64,000 nucleotides of DNA from Pyropia yezoensis (GCA_009829735.1 CM020619.1:6092083-6156082), one strand, 5' to 3'. Shown: positions 9,613-21,400, counted from the stretch's first letter. Numbers and translations are program-made. Notes: generated from the sequence alone by a model not told the origin.

Positions 9613-10875
9613 ATGGCTGCCGGCGAGGGTGATGGGCGAAGCGGTGATGGTGGCGGTGACGGGGGGGATGCACTTGCTCGCCGGTCTCTGGCGACACTCC
9701 AACGACATGCTCGTCGGGGCGCCCTCATGAACGCCTTCGCCGCCGGAACCAATGCCGACGGGACCTCTGTCGGAGCTAGTGCGGCACCATCCCATTCTCC
9801 GACTGGGGACAATACAGATTGCGGCCCTGTCGACGGTGCCGGCGGGGGTGCTCTCGACCCTGCAGGCAGTGGTGGAAGTGTGTATGGTGATGACGGTGGA
9901 GCTGGTGCGCCTGCGGTGCCTTTGTCCCCCGATGCTCGGGTGTATACTGCTGGTGTGGGAGCTGCCGTTGAGCAGGCTGACCAGCCTTCCTCGAGTTCTG
10001 GCGGCGGTAGAGCCGCTGTTGTGAAGTGCGAGGATGTGCTGGAGAGCGGATATGGGATGGCCTCGGGCATCAGTGCCAGCTGTCGGCCGACCGAGCACGA
10101 CCAATTGGATATCGGGGGGCGTCCACCGCTACCTCCCCCGCAACCGACCCATGCGGACTTGGTGGCTTTCGCGATGAGGGCCCTGGCGTCGGGGCCCCAT
10201 CACCGCGAGCATGGTGGCCAAGTATCACCGTCACCCCCCCCGCGTGCACCGTCCGCGGGACGACTTCCCCCGCTGGCGTCGTTTGGTCGGTCGCACGGCG
10301 ATCGGGCACCGTTGGGTGATGGGCGTGCAGAGCGACGCCCCCGAGAGTGTGGAGGTGTAGACGAGCACGTGCCCCGTGCACCTACACCCCGCCCGGTCGA
10401 CGAAGCCGGTGTGCGTGCGTCCACCCCCCTCTCGGTCGACGAGGCCGGTGTGCGTGATCGCCGTGGTACACCACATACCGCATGCGACACGTGCCGCAAC
10501 TCCCCCGTGTGGACGGGACCTGCCCCGGAATTTGCTCTCCCCGCCGGACAGTCGCGGACAAGCATGAGCAAGAGATCCCAAAAAAGGTCTCAATCGTGGT
10601 CGAGTGGAATCCCCCCCGTTAAGAGTGCGTGCCGCTGCTGTACGATGCGGTTCTGGTCGCGCCGGGGACTTGCGCTTCACGACGCGGCGTGCAGGGCGGC
10701 ACGGGAGGCGGCTCGGGTGAATGAGCGGGGCAGAGCGCCGAAGGGGGGGTCAGCCGGGGGCCCGTCGCATGGACGCGTCGTTCGGCCGGCTCACCGTCGT
10801 CTGAGCACTATGCGCGACGACTCACACCGATACGGTGGTACGCGTGGTGGCTCACGTGGTGGTCCGGCGATGTAG
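9613..10875 (+). CDS. C2HC zinc-finger protein, 420 aa
   Basis: Probably a nucleic-acid-binding protein. One zinc finger near residues 340-360 has the pattern C-x2-C-x3-F-x5-L-x2-H-x3-C (CRCCTMRFWSRRGLALHDAAC region), a perfect classical finger spacing with the last His replaced by Cys. The rest is low-complexity: a Gly/Asp-rich N-terminus, Pro/Ser-rich segments, the repeated phrase STPLSVDEAGVR/PTPRPVDEAGVR, and a basic KRSQKRSQ stretch just before the finger that could be a nuclear signal. The ATG at 9613 sits in a strong context (GCCATGG) and is preceded by the repeated leader element and a 42-base poly(C). An open frame continues further 5' but would read through the poly(C), so the ATG start is preferred. 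Intronless as read. Confidence 0.65.
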   Translation: MAAGEGDGRSGDGGGDGGDALARRSLATLQRHARRGALMNAFAAGTNADGTSVGASAAPSHSPTGDNTDCGPVDGAGGGALDPAGSGGSVYGDDGGAGAPAVPLSPDARVYTAGVGAAVEQADQPSSSSGGGRAAVVKCEDVLESGYGMASGISASCRPTEHDQLDIGGRPPLPPPQPTHADLVAFAMRALASGPHHREHGGQVSPSPPPRAPSAGRLPPLASFGRSHGDRAPLGDGRAERRPRECGGVDEHVPRAPTPRPVDEAGVRASTPLSVDEAGVRDRRGTPHTACDTCRNSPVWTGPAPEFALPAGQSRTSMSKRSQKRSQSWSSGIPPVKSACRCCTMRFWSRRGLALHDAACRAAREAARVNERGRAPKGGSAGGPSHGRVVRPAHRRLSTMRDDSHRYGGTRGGSRGGPAM

Positions 10876-11184
10876 GCGGCGCTGGGGTGCATCTCTCCTG
10901 CCGATGGGGTTGTTGACACTCGCCGGTACGGTCTACACCCGCGGTGGTTTCGTTCTCCCGCCGACCCGGCATGCCCGTGATGTACGCGCCCTCCGCTGAC
11001 CTCCCCGTGCGGTTACGAACCGTACATCTCTCCTCATTGCGTGGGCCTGTTGGGGCGTCCGTCTTGTACAACAGATATGCGATTGCACACATCTGCAGTT
11101 GTATCTGTTCCAATACATCACTACTGAAGGAATAAAAACACTGCCATTGACGATACATGCGGCTCCACCGCCACCCTAGCTCTG
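10876..11184. other. Convergent spacer
   Basis: About 300 bp lie between the 3' ends of the zinc-finger gene (+) and the basic/coiled-coil gene (-). No feature was recognised. Confidence 0.5.
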
Positions 11185-12192
11185 TTACGTCCATAACATA
11201 GACCGATGCGGGCCGTCACATGAGGACATGGGCGGCGGCGGAGGGGCGCGAGGGCAGCCGTGCGCCTTGGCAGAATCGTGGTCCCCTCCGTCCTCATCCT
11301 CCACAGGGTCTTCCGCGTCAATTCGCCGCACCTCTGCCGCAATCGAATTGCGTACGTCCTCCGCACCACCGCGCTCCACGGGCGGGGGCGTGGCGCCAGC
11401 GGGGTTTCCGGCATCATGTAACAGCTCCCGTGCACGCACATTTCGGGTCCACAGCTCGTTACACATCCGAAGTACGTCCTTCAGCACTTCAGGCAAGCCA
11501 CCGTGGACAGACACACCACCACCAACGCCGTGAGTACCGACGGGGGGTGGAACCTGTAGGTTTACGTCTGCGGGTCCGCCAGCAGGGACAGTGCCGCCCC
11601 CAAATCCCGCGGGGTTAAGCCGCCGCGACATTTCTGACAGTGTGACGGTCTGCTGCAGGGTAAGTTCCTGCAGTTCCCGCACCTCCGCGTTCAAAAGACG
11701 AAGGATAGCCTGTTGCTTGCGGAGAGTGCGGTGCTTGCGCCGAAAGTTCTTCGGCCTTTTCCCGCCTTCCCCACCATTCCCATCATCACCGGCCGCAGAC
11801 CCGCCCACCCCACGCGCACCATCGGCCGTCACGCCGACAGGAGGAGCGGTGTCCTCGACGCCTGTAGCCATATGGCTGGCACCGGGGGCGAAACCAACAC
11901 AGGCCAGGCTACGACCACCCGCGCGGGTGCGCTTACCGCCTGTTAGTCCGGAGTGTGACGGGGTACAGATACGACGCAAAAACGCGTGGATCATCACGTC
12001 TAGGCGGTGCCGCACGTCGTCCGTCAACACAGAGGTGCTTGCGGTGGCCGCACGTGGGAAGTTCGAGGCCCGTCGAAGAGATACAGTCCGCGTCCGCCAC
12101 TCATCAACGGCGATCTTGGCGGCGTCACACACCACGGGAACCGCGTGTAACGCGAGGTCGTCGGTCGGTAACGAAGAAGTTTTGTCGCTTTG
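11185..12192 (-). CDS. Basic/coiled-coil protein, unknown function (5' end unresolved)
   Basis: The minus-strand frame is open from 12192 down to the stop at 11185 (about 335 residues). The middle has a basic stretch (RPKNFRRKHRTLRKQQ) followed by a leucine-spaced helix (ILRLLNAEVRELQELTLQQ), resembling a basic-region/coiled-coil arrangement but not a clear bZIP. The C-terminus has an acidic patch (DAEDPVEDEDGGDHD) and a Pro run. No ATG lies near the 5' end of the frame. An ATG at 12237 is in frame but separated by a TAG at 12193-12195, the same ORF-stop-ORF arrangement seen in other genes here, so a short intron or a base error is likely. Function cannot be named. Confidence 0.5.
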   Translation of the reverse strand, partial: QSDKTSSLPTDDLALHAVPVVCDAAKIAVDEWRTRTVSLRRASNFPRAATASTSVLTDDVRHRLDVMIHAFLRRICTPSHSGLTGGKRTRAGGRSLACVGFAPGASHMATGVEDTAPPVGVTADGARGVGGSAAGDDGNGGEGGKRPKNFRRKHRTLRKQQAILRLLNAEVRELQELTLQQTVTLSEMSRRLNPAGFGGGTVPAGGPADVNLQVPPPVGTHGVGGGVSVHGGLPEVLKDVLRMCNELWTRNVRARELLHDAGNPAGATPPPVERGGAEDVRNSIAAEVRRIDAEDPVEDEDGGDHDSAKAHGCPRAPPPPPMSSCDGPHRSMLWT

Positions 12193-12243
12193 CTACGAGG
12201 CGTCGCCCACAGTCACCGCGTTCCTGCTCCCGTCCATGGTAAG

Positions 12244-12480
12244 CACCCCCCCCCCCCCCCCGCCCCGCTCCCCCCTCCCCCTGCCGTCACGACAGTGGTG
12301 ACAACCACCCCCTCACCCGCTCGTGACAGGTGCGTCGTCCCCAGCAATTCGACGGCGAAGAGGCAAAGACGGCGCCGACCACGACCACGTGGGGAGTGTC
12401 AACGACGGCGAAAAGGCCAAGGCAAGGGCGGTGCCGCTCACGACCACGTAGGAAGCGTCGACGACGGCGAAGGAGACTAC
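12244..12480. repeat. Poly(C) tract and ~65-bp tandem repeat
   Basis: A C-rich stretch (12247-12290) is followed by two and a half copies of a roughly 65-bp unit (about 12349-12480). The unit contains GACGGCGAAGAGGC and CACGACCACGTGGG-like phrases. An open plus frame covers it, but in a repeat of this kind that is weak evidence of coding. Confidence 0.55.
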
Positions 12481-13279
12481 GCGGCGCCAAACACGGTCGT
12501 GTGGGGTGCATGCGCGGTACTGGCCAGAGCGGCGGCCGTGACAATGGTGGCGGGCCGAGGACGCGGGGTCACGGCCGAGTCCGTCACAAGTTGTTGTATT
12601 TTTCGTCGTTTTGGCGGGCGGCCACCGAAGGACCTCCACGTTGGGCCGGTAGTGGGGTGGGGTCCACAATCTATGGTCCGTTGCCCAAAGAAGATACATC
12701 GAGCATTCTTTTCTCAGTCCTCCGAGAAGCTTTGGGCCACGGGCCTCGGCCAATCAGGTGCGCCTACAGATGCCCCGGTGGAATGGGCCCCGCATGAGCG
12801 TTGGCCTGTCCCTTTTGGGAACCCACTGCCAGCGCGCTCATTAACTGGGACTGCGGGAGGGGGCACGCTGGATGGGGAGGGCCACGGCACGGGGGGCGGG
12901 GCCGGCGCGACGGTCAGCGTCGACGATGATGGCCATCAGCAGTAAAGTGCGCTCCACCATTGAGACCCCCATCCAATGGAACCATTATGAGGCATGCCTT
13001 TCTGGGATCCCTTGGTCCCATTACGAGGGGTGCCCTATTGCTGCCCTGACAGCGCGGTCCATTGGCACCGGTTTTTTTTTTGAATGGTCACGTTTTTCGG
13101 AACGGGCAGATGTTTCATGGCCACGGACAATCTTTTTGATATCCTATCCAGCACACCCTTACCTACGGTGAGACTCCAGTCTCCGAGATCCCTGCCGCCG
13201 CCGCTCCGCCGCTAGCAACATGTACGCGTTGCGAGAGCCAGCCGGCTGCGCGGAGGCGGGGGCACCGTCGACCAGCAAG
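12481..13279. other. Region without a supported gene
   Basis: No recognisable protein. At 12977-13001 and 13013-13036 two related blocks read TGG-W-M-CCATTAYGAGG followed by TGCC. Several CCAAT/ATTGG pentamers cluster here, suggesting a promoter region. Nothing else noted. Confidence 0.35.
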
Positions 13280-14227
13280 CTACACGCGCGGCGCCTCCCT
13301 CCACGGGTCCAACCTCGCATCCACCGTCACTAACGCCAGTCTAGCCATGCTGTGGTCCGTGCGGAACCCTCCCCTCCATGCTTCCCTCCCCACTGCCGCA
13401 TGCGCCCACAAAAACGCACTGCCGCAAACGGCGTGCCCGTCAGAAGTCGTTCCGCACCCGACCCTTGCCCCCCCCACTTACGTACCTGTCTCCATGCCCA
13501 TCCACCACCCCGGGCGCTGTGCCTCTGCGGAGGTATTAATGGCATGACCACATCAGCGTCCGCCGTACCGATAGGTGAACAAATATCCGTAGCCCCAAGC
13601 AGCGGCGGAGCGTGAGCGGCAGATGGCGCAGACTCAAGGAACAACGATGGTGCAGCAGCGTTGGCAGCTGCTCCAGCCGCCTTTCGTGCCACCCCCGTCA
13701 CCTCGGCCGCAGACGCCCCATCAATAAAGACCCACCCACCCTTCCACACAGCCCCCACCGCGGCCGCCGCCAGAACCCCTTCTGTCCCCGCGCACCCCCC
13801 TTCTCCCTTCTCCCCACCACATCCCCTGCCTCAACGTCCTCGGCCATCTCCACCCCCTCGCCCTGCTCACTTACCCCTCCGTTACCGCCTCCCTCCTCGT
13901 CCCCGTCGTTGTCGTCGTCCATGCCCGAGCCCTCCTCACTGTCCCACACTCCCTCGCCGTCCACGCCTCACGCTCCTCGAGCCGACGAACCGTGCGCCCC
14001 ACGACCAAGTCGAAGTGCTTGCGGAGGGCTGGTGGCCGTTGAGCCCGCGCAGTTGGCGGTCCCCCCTTCCTCTTTTCCGTCGTCAGCAACGCTTTGCCGA
14101 GGCGCTGCGTGACGCCGCACCAACCACGGCGTGGGCGTGCCCCCCCCCCCGCACCCTCCTGCCACGAAGAGGCTTGCACTCTCTGCCCCTCAAAACGGCC
14201 CGCAGGACGCGGGCGGTGCGGCGCCAC
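13280..14227 (-). CDS. Doubtful acidic protein gene (several frames)
   Basis: Three overlapping minus-strand frames (14227-13871, 13964-13698, 13758-13330) each contain a protein-like part: a helical stretch ALRKHFDLVVGRTVRRLEERE, then an acidic stretch MDDDNDGDEEGG and EMAEDVEAGDVVGR, then an Ala-rich stretch. Together they could be one gene broken by introns or base errors. There is no domain and no good start. Low confidence. Confidence 0.25.
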
Positions 14228-14509
14228 TGCTCAGCAGGCCGTGGCTTGGTTTTTGACGGAAATAATTCTGAGAGGGGGGTCGCTCTCGGAACTCTCTGAC
14301 GGGCCCCCTCTCAGACTGTTCATTGAGCCTACCCCTGTGAAAGGTCATTAAACCCACCTCTCAATCATACCAAAATGACTCAGTTTCGGGACCCACCATT
14401 CGCCCATTGGAAGCTCAATAGGTGACTAGACCTCTAATCGACCCCTCAATGGGCGCGCGAACGTTTAGTGATGATGAACGCGGCGGTAGCAGCGTCGGTG
14501 GCGACGGCA

Positions 14510-14543
<34 letters not shown>

Positions 14544-14805
14544 CAGCGGCGGCGACGGCGGCGGCGTTGGTGTCAACGGCTTCGCGACGAGGACCGCCAC
14601 GGCGACGAGCACGACAAGGACGGTCACGACGACTGACTGGGGGGGGGGGGGGGGGGGGGGGCGACGGCGGCGGCGATGGTGGCGTCGGCGGCGACTGCAA
14701 AGATGCCGGTGTCGCCGGCTGCTGTAGCAGACAGCCCGCCGGCCGAGGGGGGTTGTGGCGGCCACCCCGGCTGTCGTGGTGGCCGTGTTGTACGCCGCTG
14801 CGGCT

Positions 14806-14905
14806 GACACGGTGGCGGTGGTGCCCGTGACGGCGCCGGTGGCGTCGGCGCTACCGACACGGTGGCGGCGGTGCCCGCGACGGCGCGGGTGGCGTCGGCG
14901 CTACC
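14806..14905. repeat. 50-bp tandem duplication
   Basis: Two 50-bp units begin GACACGGTGGCGG and end GGCGTCGGCGCTACC, with a few substitutions between them. Confidence 0.8.
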
Positions 14906-15602
14906 GCGTCGTCTGCGGAAGCGGCGACCGTCCTGACCGTGGCCGAGAGGACGGCCACGACGGCCGCCAGGGCGGCCGCGACGGCAGGCAGGCCCCACGC
15001 CGCTGCAGTTACGAGGTTTTTGAAGGGGGCGGTGCCAGCAACGGTGTTTTTGGAGGGGGGCAGCGGGGCGCAGGCGGCCGAGTCGACGTTCTGGTGGGGA
15101 GGAAAGGGGGGGGTAGGCCGCAGGCAGCTGTGACTACGTTTGTCGAAGAGGCCAGGAGCGGTGCCGGTGTTCAGGGGAGGAGGGGGAAGGGGGGCAGGCG
15201 TCCGCGGGAATTGTGTACCGGGAGGGGGCGGGGGGACGATAGTGACGTTGTCCGCGTTGTCGGTGCCAGTGGGTGGGGACTGCGGGGTTGGTGTTTGGGC
15301 TGCGGGGTGTCGTGGAGGCGGTGGCGTATCGGGGCGCGGCGAGAGAGAGGATTTGAAGGGGTGGTGCTTGCCTCTATTGGTGAGGAGGGCATTTGTGGCG
15401 ATGACGGGAGGGTTGATGTATGGATGGGGGAGCGGGGGGATCGTGTTTCTTTGTTAGATGCAGACGGTTGGGGTAATGTCACTGTTACACCTGGAGTGGA
15501 GTGGGCGGCGGCGACTGTAGCGGCGGGGTGGTGATAGCGCCACGAGCGCTGGTACTCGTGCCTCTGCGGCAGGGTGTGGTACTTCTGGATGAACGGGAGC
15601 GG

Positions 15603-15654
15603 CAGTGATGTGGTGCTGGAATGACGCACAGTGATGTGGTGCAGGAATGACGCA
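15603..15654. repeat. 26-bp tandem duplication
   Basis: Two 26-bp units (15603-15628 and 15629-15654) begin CAGTGATGTGGTGC and end GGAATGACGCA, differing at one base. Confidence 0.85.
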
Positions 15655-16020
15655 CGGCTATGTGAAGACCGAATATTGAGGGGCCTCGCGAGGGGGCGGT
15701 CAGCCCAAGAGGCAAAAAAGCAGCAAGGCACGTTGTGCACTTGCGTCTCTTCTCACACGAACCACACCCCTACCCCCTCACACCCCACAGACGCGGGACG
15801 CTTCGTCCCTTGTTCCATGGGGCCGAACACTGTTGGCGCCTGCGAAGAACCCACTCAGTCTGTAAAGCGACAGCAGTCGCGTCCTACGGCCCACGACTGT
15901 CTGTTTTTGCCCACCAGCCGCCCATTGCTCGGCCATTGGCCCACGTCCCCGCGCCGCACCCGGTCGCCTGAGAGCCGCCCCGCGAATCGACTGTTCCCAT
16001 GTCGTCAGTGCGACAGCGCT

Positions 16021-16114
16021 CGGTCTCCTGCTTGGTCTCCTAATCGGTCTCCTGATGGCAGGGTCGACACGTACCAATCCTGTCCTTCTTACAAAACGCA
16101 CACCCCCTATAAAG
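16021..16114 (+). promoter_or_regulatory. GGTCTCCT triplet and TATA-like box
   Basis: GGTCTCCT occurs three times at 12-bp spacing (16022-16053), followed about 55 bp later by CTATAAAGG (TATAAA at 16108). GGTCTCCTGC also occurs twice near 29000-29025. It looks like a small promoter on the plus strand, but no gene is recognised downstream, where the minus-strand coiled-coil gene ends. Confidence 0.3.
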
Positions 16115-16167
16115 GTCGTTGTGGCAGGCAACCGCTCCCGGCAGTGCAACGGTCCAACGGGGCCCTA

Positions 16168-17100
16168 CTACACACGACGAAGTTTGCGGGGCTGACCGGA
16201 CGGGCGAGCATGCTTATCACCGTCCACCCCGCGCACGCCCGGGGCCGCGACCGCCGCTTTCTCCTCCTCACTCTCGTAAGAGGAGTCGGGACCGCGCATT
16301 CGCAACGCGGCGAGGTCCGACGTGGCTTCTACGAGACGCGCCTGTGCCCGTTCCACTTCCCGGGCGGTCGCCTCGGCCTGCGTACGAGCCCCTGTGGCGG
16401 CACTGCTGGTCTCGGCAACGGTGCGCGCCGCCTCGGAGGCTGCCCGACTGGACGCCTCGGCACGTTCTCCGGCCGCCTCGTGTCGGTCTACCGCCGCTGC
16501 GAGGGTGGGTTGCGCGTCCCGTAGCTCCTCCTCTGCCCCAGACAGGGCCGCTGACGCGATGCGTAGCTCCTCGGCCGTCCTTTGTGTCCACTCCTCTGCT
16601 TCAACGACGGCTCTGTCACATGCCGTTACGCTCGCTTCCGCCTCGATCAAGGCCGTCTGCGCTACTTGTACATTGTCCGTACAGCGCTTTGCCTCGGCCT
16701 CTCCTTTGGAGACTGTCCGAAGAGCCGCAAGATGTGCATCCGCAGCCTTGGCGAGCTCGCCGAGTGCATCCCGTATGCGTTCCAGGTCCGCCGTACGTTC
16801 TGTGGCGACCTTGACCGTCTGGTCCGTGGCTTCCACAGCCAATCGAGTCTTTGCGACGCGATCCACCGTGCGTCGGTGGTGCAGTAGGGCGTACAGGCGG
16901 CTCTGGGAAAGGTCACAAGCAGCGGAATTGTCGTCGGGGTCGATACACCATGGCCTCGGGGCTGGAAGTGATGAGGGGGTCGGGACAGCCTTGCTGCCAT
17001 CTGCCGATAATGTGCGGATGAAAATGACAGCATGGTGCCGCCCAGGATCCACCGCAATGTGGTCAGGGCGACCAGGCGACAGCCCGCTCATGTCGGGCAT
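16168..17100 (-). CDS. Coiled-coil protein, 310 aa
   Basis: Unknown function. The start is an ATG (17100) with a second in-frame ATG three codons on, preceded by a C-rich tract on the minus strand (poly-G at 17108-17143 on plus). The first ~75 residues look globular. Residues ~75-275 form a long Ala/Glu/Arg-rich heptad-containing coiled coil without prolines, for example ATDQTVKVATERTADLERI and AEELRIASAALSGAEEELR. The last ~30 residues are basic (GQPRKLRRV). It resembles generic structural coiled-coil proteins, and no family is named. The gene at 24099-26681 has a similar coiled coil, but no clear homology was seen outside it. Confidence 0.6.
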   Translation of the reverse strand: MPDMSGLSPGRPDHIAVDPGRHHAVIFIRTLSADGSKAVPTPSSLPAPRPWCIDPDDNSAACDLSQSRLYALLHHRRTVDRVAKTRLAVEATDQTVKVATERTADLERIRDALGELAKAADAHLAALRTVSKGEAEAKRCTDNVQVAQTALIEAEASVTACDRAVVEAEEWTQRTAEELRIASAALSGAEEELRDAQPTLAAAVDRHEAAGERAEASSRAASEAARTVAETSSAATGARTQAEATAREVERAQARLVEATSDLAALRMRGPDSSYESEEEKAAVAAPGVRGVDGDKHARPSGQPRKLRRV

Positions 17101-17224
17101 AGGGGGGCAGGGGGGGGGGGGGGGGGGGGGGCGGGGGGGAGTGTTGCCGCGCGCAGGGAAGGGGGCTGTTGCACGTGCCGGAGACGGGCGGTTGTTGCCG
17201 GTGGGCGGCTACTGGGGACAGCGA

Positions 17225-17960
17225 CGCGGTGTGGGTAGGCCCTCCTCGAATCCCAACCCCGTGCAGATGGCCTGTAGGGCTCCCCCCAATTCCTGTGAAG
17301 GTGGCCTGTCGGCCACCCACAATCCCAAATCCCGTGCAGGTGGCCTGTTGGCGCCACCCCAAGTCCCGTGTATGTGGCCTGTCGGCCCCCCTCAATCCTA
17401 ACCCTGTGCAGGTGGCTTGTAGGCCCCCACCGAATCCCGTGCAGGTGGCCTGTCGGCCCTGCCCCCGAATACAGTGTATGTGGCCTGTCTGCCCCCCTCA
17501 ATGCCCACCTCGTGCAGGTGGCCTGTCGCCCCCCCCCGAGTCCCGTGTTTGTGACCTGTCGGCACCCCCCGAATCCCGTGTAGGTCGCCTGCGGGCCCTC
17601 CTCAATTCCAACATTGTGCAGGTGGCCTGGAGGCCCCCCCCGAATCCCGAATACCGTGTATGTGGCCTGTTTGCCCCCCTCAATCCCCACCCCGTGCAGG
17701 TGGCCGGTAGCCCCCCCCCCCCGAATACCGTGTATGTGGCCTGTCGGCCGCTCTCGAATCCCAACCCGTGCCGGTGGCCTGTCACCCCCCCCCCCCCCAA
17801 TCCCGTGTTTGTGGCCTGTCGGCCCCCCCACCCCCCCCCCCAAATGCCGAGTATGTGGCCTGTCGACCACTCACATAACCAACCCCGTGCAGATGGCATG
17901 TAGGGCCCCCCCCGAATCCTGTCGGCCTCCCTCAATTCCAACCCCGTGCATGTGGTCTGT
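17225..17960. repeat. Minisatellite array 2
   Basis: It belongs to the same family as array 1 but in reverse orientation: units read AATCCCGTGCAGGTGGCCTG followed by TCGGCC or TAGGCC and a C run, or TCAATCCCAACCCCGTGCAG. About 18 units of 30-45 bp vary in C-run length. No coding role is inferred. Confidence 0.88.
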
Positions 17961-18111
17961 AGTCACAGTCTGGGGTGGTTGGATTGTACACCCCAATCCG
18001 CGTCCGCTTGTGTAAATGTGGTGCCGTGTGCACGCTTGCGTGCTGGCTGTGTGATGCACGCTGTCGACGACGCACCACACCCGCGTCCCACCCTACCGCC
18101 TTTGCGGGTGA

Positions 18112-18325
18112 ATCGACCGTGTCTGCGTGCGGGAGGATGGTGGCGGGCGGGTGCGGGAGCGGGGGGGTACGGGGGGGGGGAGTGGTCGGGGGCGCGTGGG
18201 GTGGGGGAGAAGTCGACGGGGCTTGGCTGTCAACCGGTGCACGTCTTCCCCGCAGGGGGGGGGCCGTTGCGACACCTGGTGCCCCCCGTGTGCTTCCCCC
18301 CCCCCCCCACCCGCTGCTGCCCATT
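18112..18325 (+). repeat. Repeated leader element, copy upstream of the helicase gene
   Basis: Nearly identical to 9148-9395, with one internal stretch of about 30 bp missing near its 5' end. It contains the same CTTCCCCGCAG and GTTGCGACACCTGGTGCC core and poly(C), and lies about 105 bp upstream of the helicase ATG. Confidence 0.7.
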
Positions 18326-18428
18326 TCCTTGCTTCTCTGCCCTCCCGCTCCTCCATTCCGCCCCCCTCCTTTCAACCTCTTCCCCGTCGGTCCCGTCGGT
18401 TCCCTGGTTGTGACCGCCCGACTGCTTG

Positions 18429-21400
18429 ATGGACTTTCAAGACGGCATCGGCGAGGAGGGTTCGCCAGACGACATCCGGCCTGTTGTGGCTACCCACACA
18501 ACTGTCGGTGGACGGGACGATGCCGAGGCAGGCGTAACTGCCCGACCAGTTACGGTCCATGGACGTTTCCCTTCCCATGGGAGTGTTCCTCAGCGGACGA
18601 GACCAACGCCTGTACCATTATCAGCAACCGCTGCTCGCAATCGTGACCCGACCACCACCTCTGTGCCTCGTGGCACCGACGCAGACAAGCTGGACTTGCT
18701 TGTTGCTGATGGTTGCCGACAGTTGCTGACGGGCGGTGGAACCCCCCCAACGGCCACGTTGTCAGCGCTGATTCGTGATGCGACCGATGTGGCTGCGCGT
18801 CTTCTTGCGCCCCACGAGGGCGTTCCGGTAGACCCAATCGTCGCGTCCGCTGTGGTTCTCAAGTTGCGCGCACTCGTATGGCCTGTAGCCGATCGAAGTG
18901 ACGTCATGGATGTGTTTCGCCGTGGACTGTGTGCGGCTCTGCGCTGTGACAAGGACTCTTCCGTTGTTTGTCTACCTGCCAACGTCGTTGCCTGTCTGTT
19001 GTCTGTCATCGTCTTGCCCGTCACGGACCCGGAGTCATGGTCTACGGGGTCACGCCTGTCGGCCTTGGCTGTCTGTGCAACTGCGATGGGCAGCGGGCAG
19101 CGGGCTGGGACTACATGGTCCGCGCGTCAAAGTGCGTCTCCACTGCCGTCCCGTAGGCCCAGCGTAGGCGGCAAGCAGCAGGAGCAGCCGCAGATACTGT
19201 CCTCGTCTGGTCTTCTGACCGAGTCCGCCGTGGAGGCCACATGCCTCTTGTTGTTGTCGGGCCTTCAGACGGGGACATCCGTCCGCGACTATACGAACAC
19301 GGGTGATATCCTCCGGCTTCTCTCCCTTGCATGGCGATTGGGCTACTGGCCGGCGGCGGCGACGGACTCTCTGGCTGCGCTTGCGGCCAGGGACTCGTCA
19401 CTGGTGGTCGACTTGGCCCTCGCGGCGACGGACGACGCAGCCCGTGATGTTCTTCTGCGATCACGACCAGAGAAGGCGTGTACGGAGCTTTTGCTTCGCA
19501 TGTCGACGGCCACGGCCGCGTGCATAGACGGTGGGCAAGAACGGAACGCCCCCTCTGCGGGGACCCGCGCTGTGGCGATTGTTTTCCACCCGCGAATGAC
19601 GAGGTTGTTGTCTGTGCCGGGAATCATCCCGTTCGTGCCCGGCTTTATCGCCACGGAGACCCCCGAGTATGGTCCGTGGTGTGCGGGGGTGACTAGATAC
19701 GTCACGACGCTTCTCCGCTGCGTTTGTGTCGTACTTCGCACCCCCTCCCATGTCGAGAGTGGCAAAGGGGTGGGAAACTGGACTACCTGCATGTACACGC
19801 TTGCGGGCACAGGTCTGCGCCTGCTGATTACGGCGGACGTGTCGCTGCGAAAGGAGTCACATCACCTGATGTGCCTGTTGGCGCACTGGTTTGAGACCGG
19901 AAACGAGACGATGATGACGATACCAGCAGGTGCAACTCAGACGCTGGGCGAGCTGCGGTCACGGTCTCCAGACGCTCTACTCCGTCCTTGCAGGATCGTC
20001 GCCACCCGCACGGCTGCCGACGAGGCGGACACGACGGCAGTTGTTGAAGATGGCGTCGCTGGTCGAGCCCCGGCCGCCGCCGGTGAGGCGCCTGTGGCGG
20101 GCACGGTCCTGCGTGGTCACAAGCCGTGCCCCGCTCCCGGCCCTCTGTTTATCTTTGCCATTGCCGTGGACGCTGTCCTTCGCATGCTGCGCATTGCAGC
20201 TGCACGTGACGAGCCGTCGGGAGAGTACGTACCCTTACAGGTTTTTGCTGTGTGTACGGCGCTTGTGCGGTGCTGTGATGCATTTGTCGTCGCCATGCCC
20301 GTGAGTGTTGCTTGTTCCATGCGCTCCGCCGAAGGCAGACACGCGGCGTGGGCCCGCTTGACATGTATCCTGAATCACTTGTACCACGAGAGTGGTGGCA
20401 GGGTGCCAGCAAGGGCGACGGCGTCGGTCATGGGTGACGTGCGGCGCCTGCTGGTGCGGTGCGTCCGATTTTTGGGATCGCCCGCATGGGAAGGCTGTCC
20501 GGACGAGATTTGGGTGTCCGCGAGGCCCGTGGCAGATGCCTGGTTTAACTCCCTACCGTGGCTATGGCGTCTTGCCTTTGCCGACCCCAGCGACAGCACC
20601 CTGGAAGTGGTGGCTTCCGCCGCAAAGCTGTACTGGCGTGCCGTGTGTCGCCGTGGCCGAGTCAGTTTACCACACACGTTGTCTGTGTCGCGAGCGGCGA
20701 TGGCAAGCACAACGCACCGGCTGTTGCAGGCGAACTGTGGTGGGGACTTGTTGGGCAGTGGCGCTGTACTGTTGGAGGGGTTGGCCGAGGTGAGAAGCAC
20801 CCTGTTTTACGGCAAGATCAGTCGGGACCTGCGGCGACTGAGTTGCACAATTGACCAGCTGCTGCGTGACCTGGAGAGCCAGCCGCGGGGCCCACCGGGG
20901 ACGTGTGCAGGTGTACCTGTGCCGGTGAACACGCGCGGGACGGGTACGGCGGACTGCCCTATTAAGATCATTGACGACGATAAGGAGCTTGTGGCTCTCC
21001 CTTCGGAGCCGGTAACGACCCCGTACTCCATCGCTGATGGCTCGGCTGTTCCTCCCTGCCCCAAGGGTCGCCCAGTACGGGGTGACACTGGACCAGTCAT
21101 TGTCACGCGGCAGACGGGAGCTCCCCGGGGCTCTCCTGGGCAGCAGCAACTGGTCGACGTGGGGGACCTACCACAACTGACTCCGCGCCTGGCAATGCGC
21201 AAAGCCATTGGCGTCCGCGCCCTGGGCAACGCGACGCCGACTTGGAAGCCGGTCGATACCATTGTTCTGCGTGGCGAGGAGGATGCGAACGCCGCGAACA
21301 ACGCGGCGACGAAATGGCGGCGGCGTGTGTTGCGGCTCGTGGTTGCCAAAGCCGGTATGGCCGCCTCTGCTGTCGCGGCCGATGCATGGCAGAGATCGCT

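Larger units (their letters stand above)
14301..16167. other. GGC-rich and low-complexity region without a supported gene
   Basis: It contains a GGC microsatellite (about 14480-14570), a G run at 14640-14660, a 50-bp tandem duplication (14806-14905), a 26-bp tandem duplication (15603-15654) and a small GGTCTCCT cluster with a TATA-like box near 16.0-16.1 kb. Plus-strand frames here are Gly/Arg-rich without a recognisable domain. The 50-bp repeat period is not a multiple of three, which argues against coding across it. Confidence 0.45.

Noticed and set aside
12190-12945. A 251-codon plus-strand frame
   Set aside because: It crosses a poly(C) run and a tandem repeat, with no domain and no supported start; not enough to call a gene.
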